Positions 1 through 6,822 are shown, numbered from the stretch's first letter. The stretch: DNA of 8,824 nt from Thermomicrobiales bacterium (GCA_041390825.1 JAWKPF010000060.1:1-8824), one strand, 5' to 3'. Translations and numbers: made by a program. Notes: generated from the letters alone by a model not told the origin.

Positions 1-2
1 CC

Positions 3-647
3 CGGGCAAGCGTCCCCCTCACAGTCTCACGACCGGACGCGCCCGGCGATCGTGCGCTCGCATCGTTTCGACCCGGCGACCTGGTGCGCCCCCGGGTTCG
101 ATTGAAACTGCGTGCGCAACCTAATGCCAGAAGCACAGTCCTGCGCGAGCTGTCCACCAACACGCTCGCCACCGTGCTGGACACTGTCGACGGCTCCAGT
201 GAGTCCGACTGGATCCACGTTCAGTTGCCGGAGGTCGAGGGTTGGCTGGCGACCAGATACACAGAGCTTTTCAGCCGAAACGAGAAATGGATCGAGGTCG
301 ACATCTCGAATCAGACGCTGATCGCCTGGAACGACCGTGAACCGGACGCCCGTCTGATCATCAGTTCAGGGAAGCCCGGTTTTCGCACCCCGCTCGGAGC
401 CTTCACGATCTCGCAAAAGGTTCCAGCCAAGCGAACGGTGGCCACCGTCAACGGCGAGCATTGGGACATTCCGGGTGTGCCCTGGATCATGGTCTTTCGC
501 TCAGGCGGGTACTACATCCACGGCGTCTATTGGCATGAAGACTTCGGCAGTGCCGTCAGCCATGGCTGCGTCACCCTGGCCGTGCCTGATGCCGAGTGGC
601 TCTACCAATGGACCCCGCTCAGCGCCCCGATGCTCATCCACGAATAG
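3..647 (+). CDS. L,D-transpeptidase (YkuD) with SH3-like domain, 5' end outside window
   Basis: Probable peptidoglycan L,D-transpeptidase acting outside the membrane to form 3-3 cross-links or attach proteins to the wall. The frame is open from base 3 with no stop, so the start and any signal peptide lie upstream; a GTG at 84 opens the frame inside the protein and is unlikely to be the true start because it sits at the edge of the SH3-like segment. Counting from that GTG, residues 2-63 resemble a bacterial SH3 domain (LKLRAQPNARSTVL, then EGWLATRYTELF) and residues 67-187 form the YkuD domain: SSGKPGFRTPLGAFTI at 94-109, HG at 146-147, and SHGCVTL at 159-165 with catalytic Cys162. Thr follows Cys-Val where Arg or Asn is commoner. 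The spacing from His146 to the SHGC motif fits the family. It is convergent with the next gene, only 13 nt apart. The family call is firm; the specific substrate is not known. Confidence 0.9.
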   Translation, partial: RASVPLTVSRPDAPGDRALASFRPGDLVRPRVRLKLRAQPNARSTVLRELSTNTLATVLDTVDGSSESDWIHVQLPEVEGWLATRYTELFSRNEKWIEVDISNQTLIAWNDREPDARLIISSGKPGFRTPLGAFTISQKVPAKRTVATVNGEHWDIPGVPWIMVFRSGGYYIHGVYWHEDFGSAVSHGCVTLAVPDAEWLYQWTPLSAPMLIHE

Positions 648-660
648 GCTGCGATGTCGT

Positions 661-1869
661 CTAGAGCACCGCCGCGCCGGCCGTGCGAGCGGTCTGGCCC
701 TTCTCGCCGGCGGTATATGGGTTGTGCCAGGCGGTTCCTTTCTCCACGAACCGGTCGGGAAGGAAGTAGCTCAGATCGAACCCGTGGTTCCTGCCCGTGA
801 TCTCATCGGCAACGATCTTGCCGTTGATTGCGCCCCAGGAAAACCCGCCGCCGTTGAATCCGGCCACGATCGTGAGTCCCTGCATGATGCTGGTGCGTCC
901 GATCAATGGCAGTCCGTCCGGTGTAAATCCCATGATTCCGGCCCACATGCGCACCACGCGCACGCCTTTCAACACCGGGAACAGCCCCACGAGCCGCTTG
1001 CCGATTCCGCTCATGACCGGCAGCGTGACCCGCTCTTCATAGAGTCCGAGTCCTTCCTGCTCATCCAGGCGGCGGAATCCCCCGCAAACGATGGGGCCAC
1101 CGGGCACCTGACGGCCGTATTCCTTGTCGAAGTTATTGCCCCAGGCGAGCGGCAAGATGGGCGCGACCGGCTCGGTAGCGAGAATCTGGCCGCGTGCCGG
1201 AACGATGGCGCCCGCTGGCAATTGGCGCAAGAGCAGCGGCGTGTACGAGTTGGTCGCCAGCACGACTTCTTCGGCATGCACACGTGAGCCGTCCAGCAAC
1301 TCGACGCCGGCAGCGCGTCCTGAATGCTCCAGAATCTTCGCAACCGGGGTATGTGTGCGAATCTCGGCACCGAGGCGGGCAGCCGCATTGGCAAACCCGT
1401 CGACCAGCGCAAATGGCCAAAGATGACCGGCGCTGCGTGTGTACTTGGAACCGTAGATGTCCTCGGTCACCGCAGGCATCAGTTTGCGGGTCTCTTTCGC
1501 GTCCAGAAGTTCGGGGCTTGCTCCAGCGGCGCGCTCGATTTCATATCGCTCGACCATGTGGTCCCACTGCGCTTTGGTTTGCCCGATCTCGATCGTGCCC
1601 GATTTTCGCAGCTGGAAATCGACCCCCAGTTCGTCCGGCAGCTCCTGCAACATGCGCCAGTTGGCCGAGGTGATGTCATAGAGCTGGCGTGCGCCATCGC
1701 TATGCATGCGCGCGCCCTCGCTGGTCATGCCGCCGTTGCGACCCGACGCTCCGGAACAGATGCCTCGCTGGTCGAAGAGATGCACCTTCTTGCCCGCCTG
1801 CGCCAATCGAAACGCAACCGAGCAACCATTGACACCGCCACCAACCACGATCACATCTGGACCAGACAT
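661..1869 (-). CDS. FAD-dependent oxidoreductase (DAO / glycine-sarcosine oxidase-like)
   Basis: Cytosolic flavoprotein of the D-amino acid oxidase superfamily, expected to oxidise an amine or amino acid (sarcosine-, glycine- or D-amino-acid-like substrate) to an imine. The 402 residues match the usual 370-420 length. The N-terminal Rossmann motif is VIVVGGGVNG (Gly10, Gly12, Gly15) with Asp33 at the end of the second strand to bind the FAD ribose. ASGRNGG at 41-47 is the typical second FAD contact. TPDGLPLIGR at 316-325 and FNGGGFSWG at 338-346 are the C-terminal FAD signature. The ATG at 1869 is chosen because AGAGGA lies about 8 nt upstream and the Rossmann motif starts at residue 6. The frame stays open far upstream, but that part overlaps the exporter gene in another frame and has no oxidase features. 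A hairpin at 1969-1996 suggests its own transcript. The substrate cannot be told from sequence. Confidence 0.9.
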   Translation of the reverse strand: MSGPDVIVVGGGVNGCSVAFRLAQAGKKVHLFDQRGICSGASGRNGGMTSEGARMHSDGARQLYDITSANWRMLQELPDELGVDFQLRKSGTIEIGQTKAQWDHMVERYEIERAAGASPELLDAKETRKLMPAVTEDIYGSKYTRSAGHLWPFALVDGFANAAARLGAEIRTHTPVAKILEHSGRAAGVELLDGSRVHAEEVVLATNSYTPLLLRQLPAGAIVPARGQILATEPVAPILPLAWGNNFDKEYGRQVPGGPIVCGGFRRLDEQEGLGLYEERVTLPVMSGIGKRLVGLFPVLKGVRVVRMWAGIMGFTPDGLPLIGRTSIMQGLTIVAGFNGGGFSWGAINGKIVADEITGRNHGFDLSYFLPDRFVEKGTAWHNPYTAGEKGQTARTAGAAVL

Positions 1870-1877
1870 CGCCGTCT

Positions 1878-1883
1878 TCCTCT
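1878..1883 (-). promoter_or_regulatory. Shine-Dalgarno site of the FAD oxidoreductase
   Basis: AGAGGA on the minus strand, with AGGA ending 8 nt before the ATG at 1869. This site decides the start against the long upstream open frame. Confidence 0.7.
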
Positions 1884-1904
1884 CGTTGCCGCCGAACTCC
1901 CGGA

Positions 1905-1913
1905 AGTCTATCA
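1905..1913 (-). promoter_or_regulatory. Possible extended -10 promoter element for the FAD oxidoreductase
   Basis: Minus-strand TGATAGACT fits an extended -10 (TGn followed by TAGACT, matching the key T, A and final T positions). It would start a transcript about 30 nt before the ATG at 1869, leaving room for the ribosome binding site. No good -35 hexamer is visible 16-18 nt upstream, so the call rests on the extended -10 and on the terminator-like hairpin just upstream. Confidence 0.25.
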
Positions 1914-1968
1914 GTCCATACCGGCCACGCTCGCCAGGACGACCGGCTCCGCGATTGGGAAAGAACGG

Positions 1969-1996
1969 ACTGGCGGGCAGCATGCGGCCCGCCAGT
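1969..1996 (-). terminator. Terminator-like hairpin after the MMPL exporter
   Basis: A perfect 10-bp stem, ACTGGCGGGC (1969-1978) paired with GCCCGCCAGT (1987-1996), encloses an 8-nt loop. It begins about 20 nt past the exporter stop. Read on the minus strand, the stem is followed by CCGTTCTTTCCC, a pyrimidine-rich but weak T tract. It is best explained as an intrinsic terminator, perhaps leaky, that ends the exporter transcript before the oxidoreductase gene. It could instead be an mRNA-stabilising 3' hairpin. Confidence 0.55.
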
Positions 1997-2015
1997 ATTC
2001 GAACAGACCGACAGG

Positions 2016-4214
2016 TCATCCCACGGTGACCGCAGAGTCGGACGTCCTCGCCGACTCCACGTGCACCCTTGGGAGCCACTCGAGCCGGTGAGGGAGGTAC
2101 CAGTTCCAGTCGCCGAGCAAGCGCATCGAAGCAGGCACGAGCACCAGCCGAATCACGGTGGCATCGAGGAGTATCGCGACCGCCAACCCGAAACCAAGCT
2201 GCTGGAACATCACCAGATCGGCTGTAGCGAATGCGGCGAATACGACCACCATGATTGCCGCAGCACCGGTGATGATGCGCCGGGTGACATGCAGCCCATC
2301 GGCAACGGCCAGCGAATTGTCGCCGGTCCGGTCCCACGCTTCCCGAATTCGGGATAAAAGGAAGATGTGGTAGTCCATCGACAATCCGAAGAGGATGCTG
2401 AAGAGAAAGATTGGGATCCAGGCCTCGATGGTTGGTGTTCGTTGGAAACCGAATAGCCCGACACCATGCCCTTGCTGGAAGACGAAAACCATCGCCCCAT
2501 AGGCTGCACCGACCGAAAGCAAATTCAGCAGAAGCGCCTTCACCGGTACGACGATCGACCGGAATGCCAGTAGCAGCACCAGGAATGAAAGCCCAAGAAC
2601 GATCGCCAAGACCCGCGGTGTCCACAGGCCGACCAGCGCATCGAAGTCGGCCGTTTCGGCGACATCCCCGCCAACCAGGACGCACGCGTCGATCCCGGCA
2701 AAGGCCGTCGGTATCAGGTCGACACGCAAGCGCTCGATTGCGGCATAGGCCTCGGGCGTGTTTCCGTCGATGGTGAGTGGCACTTCGACCAATGCCAAGG
2801 TGCCTGCATCGTTCCATGCTTGGTCCGTCGGCGGGGCGAACGCGGAATCGGCCGCGAGACCGTCCAGCAGTCGCTCGATGGCGCCGTTGGTCGCGTCGTC
2901 ATTCGATCCGGCAACCACAATTTCGACCGGATCGGTCAGGCCGGCAGCGAAGTCGCGAGCCAAAATTTCGTATCCAGCGCGTAGATCGCCAGGTGGCATC
3001 GATTCGATTCCGGCAGCCCCGCGTTCCATCGACAGAGCTGGCAAGGCAAGCAGGAAGAGAACTGCAATGGCAGCCAAGGCGCTGATCCCCGGCCGTCGCA
3101 GCACCAAACGGACGAGCCGGTCCGAGTGCGTCGCCCTTGTGCGCTCCAGAGCCGGCCGCGGACGACGCGGCCAGTCGAGCCTGCTACCCGAGATCGCCAA
3201 GAGCGCCGGAAGCAAAGTGAGCGTCGCCAGGAGTGCGACCACGACCACCAGGATTGCTCCAGCACCGAGACTGCGAAAGAGCGTGGTGGGGAGCAGGAGC
3301 ATGCCCAGCAGGCTGATTGCCACGGTCGCCCCTGAAAAGAGGACCGCGCGCCCAGAGGTAGCGGCGGTGCGCGCCATCGCTTCAGCCGGTGCATGTCCCA
3401 TCCGGCGTTCTTCCCTGAACCGGTCGACGATGAAGAGCGCGTAGTCCACCCCGACCGCCAGACCAATCATGGAAATCATGTTGAGCGCGTAGACCGACAT
3501 CGAGGTCACCCGACCCAGGAGCAGCGTCAACCCCACCGCCCCGGCGATGGAAACGATCGACAACACGATCGGAATTCCAGCCGCCACCAGCGCGCCGAAC
3601 ACAAGGATCAGCACCAGCAAAGCCGCTGGAAGACCAAACACTTCCGAACGGATGAGATCGTGTTCGGTCATCTCGTCGAATGCGTCATCGAACCGATCTT
3701 CGCTAACGAAATGCACCGTGACGCCATTCGAGTCGGCTGCGGCAAGCACCGCGGCATCAGCTGCATCGCGTTCGCCACTGGGACGATATGGGATCAGGGT
3801 GGTCGTTCCATCGGCTGACCTCAGCGTGTCTGCCCGCTCATCCCCAGCTTCGTTCGCTTCGTACCAGGTGATGGCGGTCGCTCCATTCGTCTCGAGCGCC
3901 CGCGCCAGCGATTCCACCGCGGTGTGGTAGGCGGGGTCATCCAGTGTCATTCCAGCGGATTCGACGACCAGCAGCTCGGGATAGTCGTCTGATTGATCTT
4001 CCGCTCCCCACTCGCTCTCGAGGAGCCGATCGGCCTGCACCGATTCTGGCTCTGAGATGAACTGATTCTCTGTACCGAGCTCTCCGCCGGCCACCGCGGC
4101 GAGCGTGACGAGCAGCACCAGTCCAGCCATCCAAATCAGGATCGTACGTCGCGGAGAGGAAAATGAATATCGAGGCAGCGCCTCCTGAAAACCGTTCAAC
4201 ATGGCGGCAGTCAT
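2016..4214 (-). CDS. MMPL/RND family membrane transporter
   Basis: Inner-membrane exporter of the RND superfamily, MMPL type, probably driven by the proton gradient; relatives move lipids, siderophores or drugs. It has 732 residues with the expected duplicated layout: TM1 near 24-44, an extracytoplasmic domain at about 45-190, TM2-TM6 between 192 and 342, TM7 near 377-395, a second extracytoplasmic domain at about 396-530, and TM8-TM12 between 535 and 698. The paired proton-relay motifs are visible as GLAVGVDY (Asp257-Tyr258, TM4) and ILFGLSMDY (Asp614-Tyr615, TM10). An in-frame TGA two codons upstream limits the start to the ATG at 4214 or the one at 4202; neither has a clear ribosome binding site. 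It lies downstream of a two-component pair across a 204-bp gap with a palindrome, which suggests regulated expression. The substrate is unknown. The short C-terminal tail ends the protein at the low end of MMPL sizes. Confidence 0.93.
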   Translation of the reverse strand: MTAAMLNGFQEALPRYSFSSPRRTILIWMAGLVLLVTLAAVAGGELGTENQFISEPESVQADRLLESEWGAEDQSDDYPELLVVESAGMTLDDPAYHTAVESLARALETNGATAITWYEANEAGDERADTLRSADGTTTLIPYRPSGERDAADAAVLAAADSNGVTVHFVSEDRFDDAFDEMTEHDLIRSEVFGLPAALLVLILVFGALVAAGIPIVLSIVSIAGAVGLTLLLGRVTSMSVYALNMISMIGLAVGVDYALFIVDRFREERRMGHAPAEAMARTAATSGRAVLFSGATVAISLLGMLLLPTTLFRSLGAGAILVVVVALLATLTLLPALLAISGSRLDWPRRPRPALERTRATHSDRLVRLVLRRPGISALAAIAVLFLLALPALSMERGAAGIESMPPGDLRAGYEILARDFAAGLTDPVEIVVAGSNDDATNGAIERLLDGLAADSAFAPPTDQAWNDAGTLALVEVPLTIDGNTPEAYAAIERLRVDLIPTAFAGIDACVLVGGDVAETADFDALVGLWTPRVLAIVLGLSFLVLLLAFRSIVVPVKALLLNLLSVGAAYGAMVFVFQQGHGVGLFGFQRTPTIEAWIPIFLFSILFGLSMDYHIFLLSRIREAWDRTGDNSLAVADGLHVTRRIITGAAAIMVVVFAAFATADLVMFQQLGFGLAVAILLDATVIRLVLVPASMRLLGDWNWYLPHRLEWLPRVHVESARTSDSAVTVG

Positions 4215-4232
4215 CCATCAACGAAGCCAATC

Positions 4233-4248
4233 GGCGCTGATCAGCGCC
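4233..4248. promoter_or_regulatory. Perfect 16-nt palindrome, possible operator
   Basis: GGCGCTGATCAGCGCC is a perfect inverted repeat with no spacer, lying 19 nt before the exporter start. Relative to the candidate promoter it would begin 7 nt past the -10, so it covers the initial transcribed region, a usual place for a repressor operator. In RNA it could form a hairpin of about six pairs with a small loop. The binding factor is not known; the neighbouring NarL-type regulator is one candidate, though activators more often bind upstream of the -35. Confidence 0.45.
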
Positions 4249-4255
4249 CACACTC

Positions 4256-4284
4256 GTTGTATCGGCGGGAGATCGACTTGCCGA
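4256..4284 (-). promoter_or_regulatory. Candidate sigma70-type promoter for the MMPL exporter
   Basis: On the minus strand TCGGCA (plus 4279-4284) and TACAAC (plus 4256-4261) match the -35 and -10 consensus at 4 of 6 positions each with an ideal 17-bp spacer. The predicted start falls at the near edge of the palindrome and gives a leader of roughly 35 nt. The hexamers are weak, as expected for an activated or regulated promoter, but such matches also occur by chance. Confidence 0.35.
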
Positions 4285-4418
4285 CCGCCGTCCGATGGAA
4301 TTTGCCATCCGTCGTTTGGTGGTGATTCCGGGAAGCAGATCAGCGGAATGTTGTAGAAGGCCCGTCGCCAGCCGGGAACCGTTTTTCTGCGCGACGCAAC
4401 GATGCAGCATCTGGGCGA

Positions 4419-5072
4419 TCAGTCGTCGAGCGTAACGAGTCCCTCCCGAAGGGCGTAGAGCGTCGCCTGCGTACGGCTGGCAAGTCCCAGCTTGCTCAGG
4501 ATATGGCTGATGTGGGTGCGCACAGTGGCTTCACTGAGCGAGAGATGCGCGGCTATCTCCTGGTTCGAGTACCCTCTTGCCACCTCGCGCAGCACATCGA
4601 GCTCGCGGGTGGTGAGCCCATCGGTGGCCGGAGTTGCCGATGCCGCTTGACTGAGCGCGCTCATGATCCGACCCGCGACCGACGGGTCGATTGGCGATTC
4701 GCCTCGGTCCACCTGGCGAATCGCCCGCACGAGGTCCTCCGGTGAGGAGTCCTTGAGCAGGTAGCCGCGCGCCCCAGCGCGAATCGCCGGGAGAACCTTT
4801 TCATCGGTCACGAAGCTGGTCAGCACCAGAATGCGCGCCTCGGGCCAGGTTGTCCGAATACGCGCGATCGCCTCAGTTCCTTCCATTCCGGGAAGAACGA
4901 GGTCCATGAGCGTCACATCAGGGCGCAGCGCCAACACCCGCTCCACAGCGCGTGCCCCGTCTCCGGCTTCGCCAACCACGTCAACGTCAGGTTCGGTCGA
5001 GAGCAGCGCACGAATCCCCTTGCGCACGATCGCATGGTCGTCGGCAATGAATACACGTATTGGCTTGCTCAC
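4419..5072 (-). CDS. NarL/LuxR-family two-component response regulator
   Basis: Cytosolic DNA-binding regulator, phosphorylated by the partner kinase encoded just upstream. The 217 residues are typical for the family. The receiver domain (about 5-120) has the acidic pair Asp11-Asp12, phosphoacceptor Asp57 in LMDLVLPGMEG, Thr85 in ILVLTSF and Lys107 in YLLKDSS. A linker leads to a LuxR-type helix-turn-helix at about 153-212 (LTTRELDVL, SNQEIAAHLSLSEATVRTHI, LGLASRTQA). The start is a GTG overlapping the kinase stop as GTGA; GGAG sits 8 nt before it inside the kinase gene, which supports this start and translational coupling. Likely targets include the exporter gene immediately downstream, and its own operon; this is inferred from position only. 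Confidence 0.95.
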   Translation of the reverse strand: MSKPIRVFIADDHAIVRKGIRALLSTEPDVDVVGEAGDGARAVERVLALRPDVTLMDLVLPGMEGTEAIARIRTTWPEARILVLTSFVTDEKVLPAIRAGARGYLLKDSSPEDLVRAIRQVDRGESPIDPSVAGRIMSALSQAASATPATDGLTTRELDVLREVARGYSNQEIAAHLSLSEATVRTHISHILSKLGLASRTQATLYALREGLVTLDD

Positions 5073-6277
5073 AGCGGCGTCTCCACCCGCACGAGGGTTC
5101 CGTTGCCCGGATACGACACGACGGTAAACGTTCCGCCGAGACGTTCTGCGCGTTCACGCATGCCGCGCATGCCAAATCCGGCAGCCTGCGCGCCAGATTC
5201 GATCCCAACGCCATCATCCTCCACGTCCAGCACCAACCGATCGCCCTCCTGGCGAACAACGACGCGTACATTCGACGCGCCGCTGTGCCGTACCGCATTG
5301 GTCAACGCCTCGATTGCGATGCGCTCGAGCTCGATCTCGGTTCGGAGCGGTACATCGCTCGCAACCTCGTATGTGATCGTTGCCTGCAGACCGGTACGGC
5401 GCTCGACGGTGGCCAGTCGATTCTCGAGCGCGCGCTGCAGTCCGAGCTCCTCCATCTCTGGTGGGCGCAGCTCGTAGATCAGCAGGCGCATCTCCGCCTG
5501 TGCGGTGCGAGCGGCTTCGCTCATGGAATCGAGTTCCTCTACGAGACCATCGTGATTGCCGCTTGCAAGGTTGCGTCTGGCCGCTTCGCTGCTGAGCACC
5601 AAACCATAAAGTGACTGACTAACTGAATCGTGCAACTCGCGCGCCAGCCGGTTGCGCTCTTCCACAATCGCCAGATTCTCGATCGTTGCGGCACTCTCGG
5701 TCAGTTGGCGGTTCGCTTCCTGCAGTTCCACGACGAGGGAGCGTGCCTGGGCTTCCGCGCGCTCTTCCTGTTCAGTAACCGTGGCATATGATGCAATGAG
5801 AACGTATCCGGCGATATACAACAAGATGATCGCCAGGCTGCGCGGAAAATCCTGAAATATCAGCAGCCCCACGATCATGACTGCGAAGGTCGCTGCGAAC
5901 CAGAAACGCCGCCAGCGGAGATCGGGAACGAGCGCAATCTGCGCGCTTATTGGAATCAACAAGACGGGGAAAAAGTCGAGCTCGGGCTGGGCCACCATCG
6001 CCGCAAAGACGATCGTGAGCTGCAGCCCGAAATAGAGATGCTCATACCAGTGAAAGCGGCGACTCAGCCGGTCGCCGGTGACGAAGAGCGCCAGATAGAC
6101 CAGGAGCAACAGAAGAGTCAGGGGTTGCCGATCCGCATCCCCGTCCGAATCGAATGACCGCAGCACGACCGCCAACCAGAGCGGCAGACTGACCAAATAG
6201 AAGAACCGTGGGCGACGTCCGCCCAACCCGGTTTCCGGTGTGATTGGCGGCTTGGAAGCAGGCAGATCGATCGGCAT
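5069..6277 (-). CDS. Membrane sensor histidine kinase, HisKA_3 (NarL-partner) type
   Basis: Sensor kinase that autophosphorylates and passes the phosphate to the downstream regulator. The 402 residues start with about six predicted membrane helices (roughly 24-42, 52-68, 80-96, 102-118, 125-141, 148-167) with almost no extracytoplasmic domain, so the signal is likely sensed in or at the membrane. A charged helical linker (168-205) leads to the HisKA_3 box RLARELHDSVSQ with His216. The ATPase domain shows the N box EALTNAVRHS (Asn327), the G1 box DDGVGI (354-359) and GFGMRGMRERA (367-377). This design recalls kinases such as DesK or LiaS, though no close identity is claimed. An in-frame TAG, which is the pyrophosphatase stop, lies nine codons upstream, so the ATG at 6277 is the only reasonable start; its ribosome binding site is poor. 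It is probably in one operon with the pyrophosphatase and the regulator. Confidence 0.94.
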   Translation of the reverse strand: MPIDLPASKPPITPETGLGGRRPRFFYLVSLPLWLAVVLRSFDSDGDADRQPLTLLLLLVYLALFVTGDRLSRRFHWYEHLYFGLQLTIVFAAMVAQPELDFFPVLLIPISAQIALVPDLRWRRFWFAATFAVMIVGLLIFQDFPRSLAIILLYIAGYVLIASYATVTEQEERAEAQARSLVVELQEANRQLTESAATIENLAIVEERNRLARELHDSVSQSLYGLVLSSEAARRNLASGNHDGLVEELDSMSEAARTAQAEMRLLIYELRPPEMEELGLQRALENRLATVERRTGLQATITYEVASDVPLRTEIELERIAIEALTNAVRHSGASNVRVVVRQEGDRLVLDVEDDGVGIESGAQAAGFGMRGMRERAERLGGTFTVVSYPGNGTLVRVETPL

Positions 6278-6287
6278 CGGCGCGTGG

Positions 6288-6306
6288 AGCCCGATCGTCC
6301 CGGGCT
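6288..6306 (-). repeat. Small hairpin between pyrophosphatase and kinase
   Basis: AGCCCG and CGGGCT form a perfect 6-bp stem around a 7-nt loop (plus arms 6288-6293 and 6301-6306). The structure covers part of the pyrophosphatase stop codon and most of the 27-nt gap. No T tract follows it on the minus strand, so it is not an intrinsic terminator. It may mark an mRNA processing point or simply be chance in GC-rich sequence. Confidence 0.3.
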
Positions 6307-6814
6307 ACTCCTTTTCGTAGCGGGCGCGGCAGGCTTCGATCACATCCCAGGCAAAGGATGCGTCATGCCAGCCGAGCACCTCGGTCTGCTTCGGTTCGAG
6401 CAGCTTGTACGTGGCGAAAAACGTCTCGATCTCGCGCAGCCAATGGTCGCCAAGATGCGAGAGATCGGATACATGCTGATAACGCGGGTCGCCTACCGGG
6501 ACCGCCAGCACCTTGAAGTCGGAACCCTTCTCATCCGACATGTCGAGCCCCCCGATCGGCCGCGCATCGATGTAGCAGCCGGGGAACGTCGGTTCCTGCA
6601 TGAGCACCAGGATGTCGAGATGGTCTCCATCCTCGGCCAGGGTATCGGGAATGAACCCATAGTCGGTGGGATAGTGAACCGAGGAGTAGAGCACCCGGTC
6701 GAGCCGCAGTCTCCCCGTGGCCTCGTCGAACTCGTACTTGTTGCGACTGCCGCGGGGAATCTCGATGAATGCGAGAACGGTCGATCGATCGATTGGATTG
6801 GACGGATTGGACAC
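6305..6814 (-). CDS. ppa: Inorganic pyrophosphatase, family I
   Basis: Cytosolic enzyme that hydrolyses pyrophosphate to phosphate with Mg2+, pulling biosynthetic reactions forward. At 169 residues it is close to bacterial family I enzymes (about 160-180). Visible active-site elements are EIPRGSRNKYE (18-28), YPTDYGF (48-54), the DGDHLD signature (Asp62, Asp64, Asp67), Asp94, Asp99 and Lys101 in DEKGSDFK, and Tyr136-Lys137. All catalytic acids are present; the residue after the second Asp of the signature is His65, where Pro is usual. The GTG start at 6814 is supported by AAGGGAG 5 nt upstream. The stop is 27 nt from the kinase start, so co-transcription is likely. Its N-terminal codons contain a tandem 9-bp repeat giving SNPSNP. 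Confidence 0.95.
   Translation of the reverse strand: MSNPSNPIDRSTVLAFIEIPRGSRNKYEFDEATGRLRLDRVLYSSVHYPTDYGFIPDTLAEDGDHLDILVLMQEPTFPGCYIDARPIGGLDMSDEKGSDFKVLAVPVGDPRYQHVSDLSHLGDHWLREIETFFATYKLLEPKQTEVLGWHDASFAWDVIEACRARYEKE
6795..6812. repeat. Tandem 9-bp duplication GGATTGGAC
   Basis: Two perfect adjacent copies of GGATTGGAC (6795-6803 and 6804-6812) lie in the first codons of the pyrophosphatase gene and encode Ser-Asn-Pro twice. A short run of GATC units follows at 6779-6791. The unit is a multiple of three, so copy-number change would keep the frame. Confidence 0.7.
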
Positions 6815-6822
6815 GCTACTCC
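6815..6822 (-). promoter_or_regulatory. Shine-Dalgarno site of the pyrophosphatase
   Basis: The minus strand reads AAGGGAGTAGC directly before the GTG at 6814, a strong match to the anti-SD at about 5-nt spacing. It decides the GTG start. The rest of the 72-bp gap upstream (6823-6886) shows no clear promoter or terminator, so the gene may be co-transcribed with the DUF6062-like gene. Confidence 0.65.

Larger units (their letters stand above)
4215..4418. other. 204-bp non-coding gap between response regulator and exporter
   Basis: I see no credible gene here. It holds a candidate promoter for the exporter (4256-4284), a perfect 16-nt palindrome (4233-4248) and a second copy of the 8-mer GATCAGCG (4338-4345) that also occurs in the palindrome. 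No convincing terminator follows the response regulator stop at 4419: the short TGCG/CGCA stem near 4390-4400 is followed on the minus strand by A residues, not T. Read-through from the regulator into the exporter therefore remains possible. Confidence 0.6.

Noticed and set aside
475..1287. 270-codon frame on the plus strand
   Set aside because: Overlaps the transpeptidase end and is antisense to the oxidoreductase; the composition is rich in His, Arg and Ala, typical of shadow frames.
1870..2817. A 316-codon upstream extension of the oxidoreductase frame, giving a 718-codon open frame
   Set aside because: It overlaps the exporter gene in another frame, shows no domain, and the Rossmann motif plus AGAGGA place the real start at 1869. 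The openness is a GC-rich frame effect.
2758..3444. 228-codon frame on the plus strand
   Set aside because: Antisense to the exporter, with a low-complexity Ser/Arg/Ala translation and no domain.
3937..4410. 157-codon minus-strand frame spanning the gap upstream of the exporter
   Set aside because: Most of it overlaps the exporter in another frame and the part in the gap has no motif or ribosome binding site.
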